Position numbers and translations under genes: made by a program. This document shows, in pieces, positions 47,962 through 59,224 of a stretch of 64,000 nt of DNA. The notes under the pieces are model-generated. The model ran no database searches. It saw only the letters and a program-made list of their open reading frames with translations, and was not told the origin of the DNA. The stretch's first letter is position 1. Each line of letters begins with the position of its first letter. Source of the DNA: Uranotaenia lowii (Eukaryota > Arthropoda > Insecta > Diptera > Culicidae); assembly GCF_029784155.1 (NCBI RefSeq), contig NC_073693.1:230073621-230137620 (forward strand), in the 5' to 3' direction.

Positions 47962-48041
47962 GAGAAAAAAAGAAAGAGAGAAGAGAGAAGAGAGAAAAGA
48001 GAAGAGAGAAGAGAGAAGAGAGAAGAAAGAAAAGAGAAGAA
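47962..48041. repeat. Purine microsatellite (GAGAGAA)n
   Basis: An ~80-base run of only A and G after the first bases, with GAGAGAA units repeated and drifting to GAAAGAAAA. Confidence 0.9.
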
Positions 48042-48043
48042 AT

Positions 48044-50214
48044 ATATTATCTACATGTTTTATACATACTCGCACTATCCAAGTTTAGAAATCAATAAAT
48101 AATGTTTCTTTTCTTTCTTTTTTTCAGGTATGGTAATCTTCCAGTGTTTGGTAAATATTTTGAGCAGTGTTTATTTAAACATTTAGCTATGGCCAAAATA
48201 CTGTATAATGTATATTAAGTACAAAATGCAGAATAGTGTCGATTTTGGTATTGATAATCGTTAGACGTAATTTTCCTATTGGAGACTACAGAAAAAAAGT
48301 TTTGTAAGTAAACTTATAATGACGCCGAACCATTCTGAACCCCTTGCAGCAAAATTTCTCTTTTCGATCATGGCTTGGAACTTCAAAATCAAGATTTTGC
48401 TATTCGAAATGCATAATCGAAATCAAATTATTCGATTCAAAAAGTTTCAAAGATTTCTTATGTATTTTCTAAATAATTCTGAAAAATTATTCAGAAAATG
48501 ATTTTTTTCAGTATTATTTTCCAGAACAAAATACCTAACCCTTTTCAAGTTATTATTTTAGATTTGGCTTTGCTTTACAATTCATCGTTTATTCTTGTTC
48601 ATGTTAATTAAGAGAAATGTTTAACCATCGTTTCCTATTCGTCTTTAGCAATCTTTAAAAATAGTTGTATAAACAGAAGATACCTCCAATAAGTAGAAAT
48701 CCGCTTCAAATTTTGATTTTTCAAGGCAATCATTCACGATTTATTTTAATCCTCAGGAAAACTTTTCTCAGCAGACTTTTAATTATTTGAAAAAAATTAA
48801 ATGAGCTCATTAAATAGGCTCAGGAAGCAACTGACTTGCCAACTGAGCTATATCACAAACCCTTTCATTTTTTTGCATATCTTCTCTGCATATAAAAATG
48901 CGCATTTTCAAAATTTTTTATAATATTTTCATGGCTTTCAAATGTGTGACCTCTGCTTGTTGATTCTACTACCAAAAAGCAATTTAAAATATGCGAGCAC
49001 TTCATTCTGTTCTTAATTAGCGCTACGCGTTTTAATTTTGAATGGGAACTAGTATGGGAAAGCAAAATTTGTCATTCAAAAATCACCAGAGATGAATTGT
49101 AAGATAACAAAAAAATCGAATTTTGAATATTCATTAATTCTCGAACTATAGTTTGTGTGAAAAATATCACAAACTTAACTTTTACCCCTGAGAGATATTT
49201 GATGTTGTAAAAAAAATTAATTTAAAATTTCATATTTGGATCCATAGAATGAAAATTGAAAAAAAGCAAAGCAATGCTTTGCCAAGCCGATGAATCTGTT
49301 GATTTATACAACTTTGGCAAAAACATTCCATGGAATTATTGAAAGCTCTAACATGCAAAGTTTGTCATTTTTGAATACATTAAATGATTAGTAATTTTTT
49401 CAAGAAATACTTTGCTTCATCTCATTTTGGCAAAATAAACAACGCATAGTTATGGGCAAAACCAAAAATTTAAGACAAACTTCATATTAAGCTTATTAGA
49501 ATTTCCTGGTTGATTTAACACACAAAAATTTCTTCTTTTATACAAATTTCCGTACAAAATTGAAACGCTTTGCGCTTATTCAGGGACAATCCAAATAATC
49601 TCGTATTTTACAAAAATTCTTCGTTATCTAAAAGCCATTGAAAAAACATACTAGGGCAAAATTTATTTTTTTTTGTCACGATCTAGTGTGTTTCATCATA
49701 ATTTTGATTTAATAAATATTTTTAAAACATTTTGAAAAATATAAAATGCCGTCAATTTTTTTATTGGTTAAATTTTTTTTTTAACTAGGCCGCGCACAGT
49801 TTTTATAATACCGAAAAACTAACTTTTTTTTCGAAATTTTAAGTCAGCGACTGTCATTTTTGATGCAGAATATGAATCTTCAATATTCAAGGTACGTATT
49901 GGTGAAATTAGATATTTTCTAGTATCTTATATACATCTAAGATGGAAATCGACAACTTAACCACAAAAATAAAAAATGGGACTTTTTTCTTAACTTGAAA
50001 CAATTGAAAAAGGCTTCTTTTGAAAATTTTCATTTTAAAATTTGATATTTAACTGGAATGAACCATTTTCGATGACCACTCACCATTTCCCCAGTTCTTA
50101 TATTTTTATTAATTACAAAATTAAATCACACTGTCTTAAAAGTAATTTTTCAACAATACCTTTTAACCATATTATCATCATAGATAAACTTATTTTGTTA
50201 TGTTGTTTATTGTG
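48044..50214. other. AT-rich, no gene seen
   Basis: No ORF with a motif. It contains one tRNA-like A-box fragment (48817-48863). Confidence 0.45.
48817..48863 (-). promoter_or_regulatory. tRNA-like 5' half with pol III A box
   Basis: On the minus strand TAGCTCAGTTGGCAAGTC is a good match to the tRNA D-arm/A-box. It follows GGGTTTGTGA, and then TTGCTTCCTGAGCC. The expected B box (GGTTCRANTCC) is not found downstream, so this is a fragment of a tRNA or tRNA-derived SINE. Confidence 0.5.
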
Positions 50215-50452
50215 AACATAAGCAAGGTAGCCGAAATCACAGAAAAATCTTAAATTTCTCAGAATTTTGAGCCAAATTTCATCACAGAATCTATGTCACA
50301 GAACACAGAATTTTTGGAATATTCATAGATTTCACAGAATTTACAAATTTTGGACGTTTTTTCAAAAATAATTTTCTTATGTTAATTCAAATTTTGGATG
50401 ATTATCTTTGAATTGGAGAAATATGATAAAATTGATAATTTTAACTTATTTT

Positions 50453-50740
50453 GTAGAGAAATGAATCCAACTGTGTTAGATGAAATTTTAGGGACTAGAT
50501 AAGAGAAAATCGATGTTGAAAAACATGCGAATAAAAATTCGCCTTGTCTCCCGGTAGGACTTGAACCCACATCTTGCGCCTCTCCAGGGCCCATATTAAC
50601 ATTCTACTACAAGAGACCAACCTGGCGTATGAATATCTACCGGGAGACAAGGCGAATTTTTTTCGCATGTTTTTCAACATCGGTTTTCTCTTATCTAGTC
50701 CCTAAAATTTCAACTAACACAGTTGGATTCATTTCTCTAC
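50453..50740. repeat. 105-bp inverted repeat with 79-base loop
   Basis: The left arm 50453-50557 runs from GTAGAGAAATGAATCC to CCGGTAG, and the right arm 50637-50740 is its near-perfect reverse complement. Only a handful of differences are visible (for example CGATGTTGAA against the complement of TTCAACATCGG, and the length of a T run). The loop and the innermost arm bases form a tRNA-like sequence. Confidence 0.88.
50547..50647 (-). other. tRNA-like sequence in hairpin loop
   Basis: On the minus strand a 7-base pair TCTCCCG/CGGGAGA closes like an acceptor stem. GTGGG-TTCAAGT-CCTAC is a clean T-arm directly before the 3' strand, with GGTTCAAGTCC matching the pol III B box. GCCAGGTTGGTC is a fair A box. 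The total is 101 nt, longer than a tRNA, and I cannot draw a regular D arm and anticodon arm, so it is not called as a tRNA gene. The acceptor-like stem is at the same time the inner end of the long hairpin. Confidence 0.5.
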
Positions 50741-50981
50741 AAAAAAAAAAGTTTCGCTGACTGAATGTTTGAGTCAAGACCCATCTCTGGGTCGCAGTTT
50801 AAAAATAACTTATTTTCTTAAGTAAAATGTTAAAAGGACACAATCTGACATGACTTTTGAATGAAATTAATGAAAAAATTATCACAAAAAATCGTCACAG
50901 AACTTTTGGGAAAAATCATAGAAAGTCAGATTTTTTTTTCGTCAAAACACAGATTTTTTTTTCGGCAACCTTGAACATAAG

Positions 50982-52697
50982 CCTTAGAAATGAGAAATGT
51001 TGAAATCTGCAGCAGTTGTCTGTATTGAGGAACTTCAAACCAATGGGGGCTCAATGCGGCTATTGATATTTTATCTAAATTTTAGTTTCTTTCAATATAT
51101 TTTAACTTTTAAACTTTTAAACAACAAAGGAAAAGTTTGAAGAAATCTAAGTCTTTTAAACCGTAATGGAATTAAACAAAAATTAGGGTTGCTATGTTAT
51201 GAAATCAGTTTATCCAAAAGAAAAAAAAACTATATTTGACCTGTTTTGATATCTTCGAAGTTTGAATGATAGGAGCGTTTAACAAAAATTAACACCTCTC
51301 TTATTACACTCTCTAATCATTAGGTATTACACCTTTAAATAAACTTAAATTTTTCGGTACTTTTGATGTTAACCTGAATAAGAAACAAAAACCACCCAAG
51401 TTAGGGGTTCGCACTTCTATCCGTATAGTTTTTGAATATCAAAATATAACATCACAATCTTCAATGAATTTGAACCCTTCGTTCCATAAAGTAACTAATT
51501 TGCAACAATTAATGTATGAAAAATGGAAAAATGGTTTATTATTTAAATTTTTTTCTTGATGTACACATAATTTCCAACTGTTTAATATAATTTTTGAAGA
51601 AAAATAGAAAAACAAATCATGAAACGAAGGGTTTAAGAAAGAAAATTGGTTAAAAAATTCATAAAACATTTGCATGCCTTATGTTCAACGCGTCTCAATT
51701 GATTAAAAACCAAGCAAGCGATTGAAAGCAGACCTTAGTCAAAGTTTTGAAGGTCTGCAAAATGGAGTTAATCGGAACATAATTTGTAGAAACTCTTGTG
51801 ATTTAAAGTGACCATGGCTAAAAGAATTTGCTTTCTTATTTCGAATCTGATTATCACTTTGAACATTTGGCATAAAAGTCAGCATAAATGTTGTAGGTAC
51901 AAGTACATATAGATTTACCCTTAAATGTATGCATCAAATATATTATTTCCTCTTATACAAACAGATTCTGGAAACTACGTACCTGCAGTGCGATAATTTA
52001 TGCATAGATCTGAGTTAAAAATGAAAATTTGAAACATTGTGTCATTTTTATGCTACAGAAGGGGAGAATAAGGATACTTAATCCCTGGGGTTATTTGATT
52101 CCTCAGTTATATTTCGTAACTGGCATGTCTTACATAGGTCAAAAGTGCTAGAAAAAGTAACTAAATGGAATAAAGCAACAAACCTGTTCTCAATAAATTA
52201 TTAAAAGATTTATAGAAGCTGTACTTTGTTAGAAAAATCTTACAAAATGTGACTTTAAGATTATTTTTCAACACTTTAAAACTTTTCCCACGAGAAAAAA
52301 TAAACATTAAACAAAATTTATTCCAATATGTCAATCGATAGAGCATCATATAAACTTCTCAATGGCATATTTATAAAGCAATAATAAAATCTCTTTTTTA
52401 TTATGAAAAGTTTTTCAAAATGTATATTATCTATTGATCCTTTGAGTTCAGTATATATTTTTCTTCTGAATTAATATTGGTCATTGCTTAGCACGAGATT
52501 ATTTATATTAATTCAATGAATAATATTTATCCCATTATTTCTTGATGTAAAGTGTAGTGTATAAAAAACATTGGCTGTTATTAATCATAATAATCATTTT
52601 CAAATATAAATCTCGATACCTAATATTTTCAATGTTACGAAAGTATATATAAAGCTCAAATTGAGTTGAAAAATCTGAGAGTGAGAGAAACGTCAAA
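50982..52697. other. AT-rich, no gene seen
   Basis: No recognised element ends and no supported ORF. Confidence 0.45.
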
Positions 52698-54686
52698 TCT
52701 ATATATATAAAAATGAATGTTTGTCTGTCTGTCTGTTCCCTATAGACTCGGAAACTACTGAACAGATCATCGTCAAAACTGGCATCTGAGGGTTTTTGAG
52801 GCCGGGGATGGTTTCTGTAATAGTCAAAACTCCATCCGACTTAAGGGAGGGGGGGCTTCCATACAAAATTTGTAGTTTTTCGAAACAAATTAAAGTCATG
52901 ACATCCATTTTCTTGAGATTTTTTTTCTCCTTTGGGCGGTTTGTTTTTCGTCTCTATGGTCGAGGCGTCGAGCCAACGTCGCAAAAGGATAGTAACCCAG
53001 GCATAGCATACTGATCAGTAGGAATATTTTGGCGCGTATTTCTCAACTAAGCATATTTTCTTTGAGGGGTTTGTTTTTCGTCTCCATGGGCGAGCAAACG
53101 TCGTCGCAAGAGGATAGTAACTAAAGCACACTGTTCATTGATTGCTGGAAAATTTAACAATAAGGCGCCTGTTTCTCAAACACGTGGGGGCGATATGCAA
53201 CCTAGATGTGTTTTTTTTTCTTGCTTATTTGATTTGTACACAGCACGTGGTAATAAATGACGTCTAGATGTTACACGGATTGGTATTTTATCAATCGAAT
53301 CAAAACCAATTGAAAGATTTGCAAAAATACTTCCATATTTAGTTCGTGTTCATGTAGGTAGCATTCGACTTTTCATTTAAGGAACATTAGAACATGTTCA
53401 AACGTTCAACTTTTTCTGTAAAAAAAAATTTAAAAATTATGTTTTCTTCTAGAAATTGTTACTTCGGCCCAAATACACAGCTGAAACGAATTTAGAATTG
53501 AAAATGGGAGCTTTTTATTTTAAATAATTCTGAAATAACCATCGTACTTTTTGCTTACATACCAATTCAAGTACGTACTTAACATGAAAAGTGTTTTTGT
53601 GTTACATGGCTGCATAAAAGAGACTTTTGATCCGCTTCGTTTTTAAAAAGCGAGACTTTAGAACTGATATTCAACAGGACGCAAAATTTTTAAGAGAAAT
53701 TTTTAGTTTACCCTTAAAGTGTTAAAAACAATATTCCCTTCTGTCAACTTACACGGTGGGACAAGGGCAAACGTCGAACTTCTAAGAAATTCATCTTCAA
53801 AATGATTCAAAATGTTGGAAAGACCAGAAGGGATATTCCGAATGTTGAAACTGCAGCGGATATTGAAAATTATTAAATGTCTTTGTAAATGAAGCTCATT
53901 CCCTTTGAACGGCATTCGTTAAAAGTGGAGTAAAAACATAAATTTATGCTGCAGGAATACTGCAGATATATCAGTGAAACTTGATAGAACAAAAAACAGG
54001 AATTCGTATTAAATCCATTTTAAAGCCATTACTCTGACGCATCTGTTAATAAGCTTTGCATTGACACTTGCTCCAATATACGGGACAAATGTAAATTTAG
54101 AAATTTGTTTTTGCCTACATTTTTGAATATTTGACTTTCAAAGAGAAAATAAAAAAAACACGCTGAGAACTTATTTAGTGATGCAACTGATATTTTTTTA
54201 AATATTTATATGTTTACCGTAGTAAATTTATTTAAAAAAGAAATTTGCACTGTATTTAATACATAACTAATTTAATTTATTTTTCATTACCATGATAAGT
54301 GCTTTTTGGGTATCGAGCCGGTTAAATTTGCCTACCTTCTTCAAGCAGTGGGGGACAAAATTAATAAAGATGGGAGAGCTCCCATGTAAATTTAAGATAA
54401 AGAGCTTTTCAAAGAAGGCACAATATTTAAAATGGTTTTTTTGGGTACAGAGTACAAATTTCAGATCTTGAAAAACAAGTTTAGAGATCAAGTTTCAGTA
54501 AATAATATATACCATCTTTGAATTGCAATTCAGAACTGCAGCTGCAGCTCTCATTTCAAAGTTGCTGGTTCTGAAGTATGATGAGGTTTGATTTGAAAAA
54601 ATGCTCTCCAAAATCTAAATTTGAATAAATTTTTACAAATTACATTTATTTCCGGAAGGTGTAGCAAAGCACAACGGGTCAGCTAG
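52698..54686 (+). mobile_element. Helitron, non-autonomous, uninterrupted copy
   Basis: It starts TCTATATATATAAAAATG and ends AACGGGTCAGCTAG, inserted between A (52697) and T (54687). An imperfect hairpin around GCAAAGC lies just before the 3' terminus. The 1989-bp sequence matches the inverted copy at 25729-28705 almost base for base outside that copy's insertion. Differences are single substitutions and small indels. It encodes no RepHel protein. Conserved short ORFs, such as a 70-codon frame on the minus strand (53703-53915), are shared with the other copy but resemble nothing I know. Confidence 0.9.
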
Positions 54687-54687
54687 T

Positions 54688-57055
54688 TGAAAATAAAAAC
54701 GAAACTGGATAAGTCTCGCTCGCACATTGTACGTTTCGTTCTCGCAACACAATAAGCTCGGCAAACGCTTAAAATCAGTTTATTGGATTTTTTTTTCGGA
54801 AAAGCACGTTATCCGCCATATGCTTATGATTGTAAAAATTTGCCGTCACGACATAAAGGACTCAAAAAAGCGCTTTAATTTGAAAATTAGAATATTGCGC
54901 CCATAAGTATGCAATGACATTGCAATGGTAGTAGAAAAATTTTTAGAATTCATTTTGTCTAACATTTTTAAACTAATATGGCCAAAAAAGTCACTGGAAC
55001 TTTAATCTTTAGATTTTGCATGATTTTTGAGAAAGCTTATAGGGCACCCTGATTAAAGGATCAAGTCTTCTTTAACATTGAAAATATCATATTTTCATAA
55101 GTCCCACGAAAACGTTTCTAGTTCATATACGGCTTCATGTATCGATCTTACTTTTGCAGCCTATAAACTTGAAACTACACGCTGTCCAAAAAAGTAAAAG
55201 ACGGCGAAGTGCAATTTTTTTATCCAAAAAGATATGATGAAAACGAGAAAAATGGAGGTATTCCCATTTCCCCCTATCAAATGCAACGAGATAAAAAAAA
55301 CTGTTACTTTTGAGATTACTGCTGACATGCGAGTGTCTATCAATATTGTTCTTTATATTTTATAAGCTTGATACTTAAGCATTAAAAAGCCAAAAAGTAT
55401 TTCTGATTTGAATTTGGTATCAAAATTCAAAAAGTTTATCAAGGTTACTTAAGTGATCAGAGTTTCCCCAGCGAACTTCAGAGTTAAAGTTAGTAAATCT
55501 TTTATAGAAATCTTTTTTTTTAGGGTAGAAAACATCCCAATCCCCTGAAATGTATGATCATTACTTCATTTATTCGATATCAGCAGAAAAACTATGTTGA
55601 AATCAGCATGCAACATTTATCGGTTCCTATTGCCAACTTTACTGAACCGAAACCGGCTCAAGAATTTTCCAATCATTGCTTCTGTCCTGTCACAGGAGAC
55701 CAATCAGCAGAAAAATCTTAAAAAATGAGCAAAAAACAACCCGTAACCAGTTTTCATCTAGCTGAAGAGAGACAAAAACGGAATCTGTTTCTATATCACA
55801 GAATATTGGAAAATAATCGAATCTGGAATCCGACACAATAAACAAAAAAAATCAGGGAACGTTGTCGAAAAGATTTATCATGTTAGGGGTTCTGTTCCGT
55901 ACAGGGCCTCGTTCGGTTCGCCTCGAAAGCTTCTTATCTGGATCCTGGAACCGAACGAAAAACCATCGCCAGGGGGCACATTTGAGAAGCGAACGTTGTC
56001 TTGGGTCAAAAGGGTGAAAAATGATTCATCTTACATTTGGGCGCTGAAAAAAAGTGTTTGTTTTGCCCGGCTGAAGTATGGAGGTACTTGCTCAGCTGAA
56101 TCTAAGTCTGGAAATATGGGAGGAGCTGTTTGATAAAGTAGAAAAGTCAATCAATTTCGGTCCATCAGTTTCAGACAAAATCGGGAAATTGGTAGCGATA
56201 TTTCAGTTATGTTTTCGTGGGAGGTATGTGAATTTTTTTTTCTTGTTACAAGAAGCACATGCACTCAAATGTTTCGGAATAATAAGAACGATTGTATCTC
56301 GTTAGCATGCTATAAGCGCCGTCATTTATTTTAGTTTGTCATTTGTCATTTATTTTATGTCACAGAGCTGAGCAGACGTTTGAGTTGCTTTTTTATCTGA
56401 ATATCTTTCTCTGGATTTAAAAAAATAAGTTTTTTGAAATTATTGATTTTTCTTATGAATAAGAAAAGTTAGAAAAAGATAAACAGAGAATAGATACTTA
56501 AAGTGGTCGTTTAATACTTTTAATTACGAATCTTGACCTATTTTTTTTTTCAAATCCTGATTCCTGGCTTATAAATTTTCTGTTCTTGCTTTGATGGGCT
56601 TATTTCTCGTCTGCATGGGCGGACTTCGCACATAGGAATACGCAATGCAGAAAGATTGCCATGACCTGTTTTTTTTTTTCACTTTAATCGTTAAAAAAAA
56701 ATCCGTAGTCTTTTTATCATACACATTTTATTTCACCCTTATAAAAAGATTATTTTTCAAGCAAATTCGAAGCAAAACAGTCAATCAACTATCAGAAAGA
56801 TGAAACCAACATTTTTTAACAAAAAAATCAAAGCCATTAACAAAGATTGTATAGAAGTACCCAGCAAATATTTTTGTTACTCAATTCTTATGCTTTTTTT
56901 TGTTATATTTTCCATATACATATGTACATTATAAAATGATGGTATGACAGTTAAAAAAAACAGCGTTTAATTACTAAAATGGAGGTAATTTATGTACATA
57001 AAAAAATCATTTCTTGTAAAGTGACGAAAATTACACCAATTGGACGCTATCCGAC
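54688..57055. other. Noncoding, no gene seen
   Basis: GTAAAAGACGGCGAAGTGC...GATATGATGAAAAC (55193-55240) is a reverse-oriented relative of 41905-41965, a dispersed repeat. From 55860 to 56330 the sequence is balanced in composition and repeat-poor. No exon is supported. Confidence 0.4.
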
Positions 57056-57057
57056 TA

Positions 57058-57170
57058 GAGATGTCAATGTGCCTGATTTTTCAGGATTTTCCTGATTTTT
57101 CGAGGCTCAGACTTACAACCTGATATTTATGCCATTGGATTTCCCTGATTTTTGAAAATAAGCCTGGTTA
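57058..57170. repeat. Relic resembling the 1162-1601 MITE
   Basis: AGAGATGTCAATGTGCCTGA followed by repeated TTTCCTGATTTTT phrases resembles the left end of the hAT-like MITE at 1162. The other end is not clear. Confidence 0.4.
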
Positions 57171-57960
57171 AGTCATCATTTCTGATACGATTCCATGTTT
57201 GCTGGGCACGTAAATACATGACATTGTTGCTTTCTTAGGAAAAGTAAGAGACAAAAAACGATTAAATTTTTAAATTTCAAAATTGAAAAATAGCTCGAGT
57301 TTGCAAGTATGTTCAAGATTTTTTTTTATGGATTTGTTTAAGGGAGCTACAAACATTCGTGTTTTAAATGTTTGAGAAATTTTTCTCGGCGAACCCCGTA
57401 AGATATACTTTAACACTTATTTTTAATAAATAATTTTAGTTTTTCGAAGATATTGTTCTATGTTGCTATGCTTCTTTACTACAAGTGTTTGTTAGTAATT
57501 AATTTTAGCCTCAATGTATTGACTACATTGAAACTAAAGATTTTGTAGAAGAAATTAAGTTAACAGCTTCATTAATGTGCGAGTACCTCAGCCTATATTT
57601 TCTAATTTTTTATATTTTATAATGTTTTTCTTTACTCAGCAGCACTCAGTTTACTGAATTGCGCACTTTAGGGGTATGACATAAAAAACCACTTTATGGT
57701 TCATTTGGAAAAAAACTAATGAAGTCAAATAAGTTTTTGTTAGAATAACTTTTATTGACCTTAATGATTTAGTGAGCCTGCTGTGTATACTTTTTGTTAG
57801 GTTTGGTAATATATCGGGAATGGGGGGTCCAGTCAGGCCTCAAAACAGTAAAAAAGCTCTTTTTTTATTCCAAACAAAAATTTTGGTAATTTTTTTGTTC
57901 AAAAACGTCACAAACTCTCAATCGAATTAATTTTGAAGCTAGCGATGGGGCAACGATTGG

Positions 57961-58461
57961 TTTGGGGCATTTTTGTCGTTTTGGACGTTTTGAATTTTTC
58001 AAACCCTTGGGTCTTAACAGCATCGTTTTAGTACAAAACTTATGCTGATTTTTTGTAAATTTTTTATGAAACATTCACATGGGTAAATTTGAACTTTAAG
58101 GTTTGTATGAGAAAATTGAATATTTTGTTCTGAAAAATCAACATATTTTTTGTTCTTCTGAGGAACCTAGCCTGCTAATGGTTTTTATGCCAATTTATAA
58201 ATTTTCTAAAGGAAATTTTTCGCAGCACAACTTTGTCGAAGATCCTAACTTCGTATCTTACAAGGCTTACAAAATTAGCTGTTTAACAGGGGTATGTCTT
58301 TTGGCATTAAAAAACAGTAAATTCAATTTACGTCACCGCTTATGCCTCGTGAAGTATTGCATGAAAAGTTGTCGCTAGACGCCAGGCATCATGGACGTGT
58401 TTTTAACAAAAACGAAGCTTTTTAGACCCCACGGTTCTAGGAATTCAAAAATGACCCCAAA
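57961..58461. mobile_element. Palindromic MITE, copy 2 (501 bp)
   Basis: TTTGGGGCATTTTTG..AGCATCGTTTTAGT at the left is mirrored by ACAAAAACGAAGC..CAAAAATGACCCCAAA at the right. It shares the core GTATGAGAAAATTGAATAT with the copy at 44690-45074 but is more diverged in the left arm. Confidence 0.7.
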
Positions 58462-59224
58462 TCGACTCAGTCCATTGAGGAATGTAGATCCAAAAAATAA
58501 TGCTGTTTTCTACGCTTTTTTGGTTTGGGTCATTGTATTTCTTAAGAGTGTGATTGTCCTATTGTCCCATTTTAAGCATGGATTCTTCCAGGTTCTCGGT
58601 CAAAAAATCCATTTCATCATCAGCAATCACATTACCGATGATTCACTTAAAATAAAATTACCTCTGCCAAGGCCATGCGATCGGAGGGTGGGTTAAGGGG
58701 TTAAACCCTCCCATTGAGATGTTTTCCAAGAAAAATTTTTAGTTCATGAAATAATTTTTCCGTAGTAACGTAAAATAACTCTCAAAAAGGGTTGAAGAAT
58801 AAATGTTAACAAACATGTCACAAACTTCGCTCGCTTTGGCGGTCACTATAAGCTAGGACATTTCATTCTATGACACAATACGACATTCACAAATTGAAAC
58901 TAGTTTTGTGAAAAATCAAAACCCTACCTCGTCTTTAAAATTGGTTTCTATAAAGATGTGTATTTTAACAAATTCGTCCATAACTTTATTTCTGATCACT
59001 TTTAAAAATAAAAATAAATCCTTTATATTTATTTATATATTACAAATTTGCAAATTTAAGCCTAAATTTTATTTTGTGTTTCTTGTTCTTCAACTTCACA
59101 TTCGAAATGGTTTTGATAAATTACACAAGGACAAAAAACTTAGAATTTTTTCGAAGTGCTAGGTTTTAAAAGTTCATTTTGATCAGTTTTTTTGCCCTGA
59201 AACTTGAGAAAATAGGTAAAAATT
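58462..59224. other. AT-rich, no gene seen
   Basis: No ORF with a motif and no element ends recognised. Confidence 0.4.

Larger units (their letters stand above)
50223..50973. mobile_element. hAT-like MITE, 751 bp
   Basis: The left end is CAAGGTAGCCGAAATCACAG and the right end is the reverse complement of CAAGGTTGCCG. A perfect 8-base duplication AACATAAG lies outside (50215-50222 and 50974-50981). Both halves contain repeated TCACAGAA/TTCTGTGA-type phrases. The centre is the hairpin described separately. Confidence 0.85.

Noticed and set aside
48817..48863. Intact tRNA gene
   Set aside because: Only the 5' half with the A box is recognisable; T-arm and acceptor 3' strand are missing.
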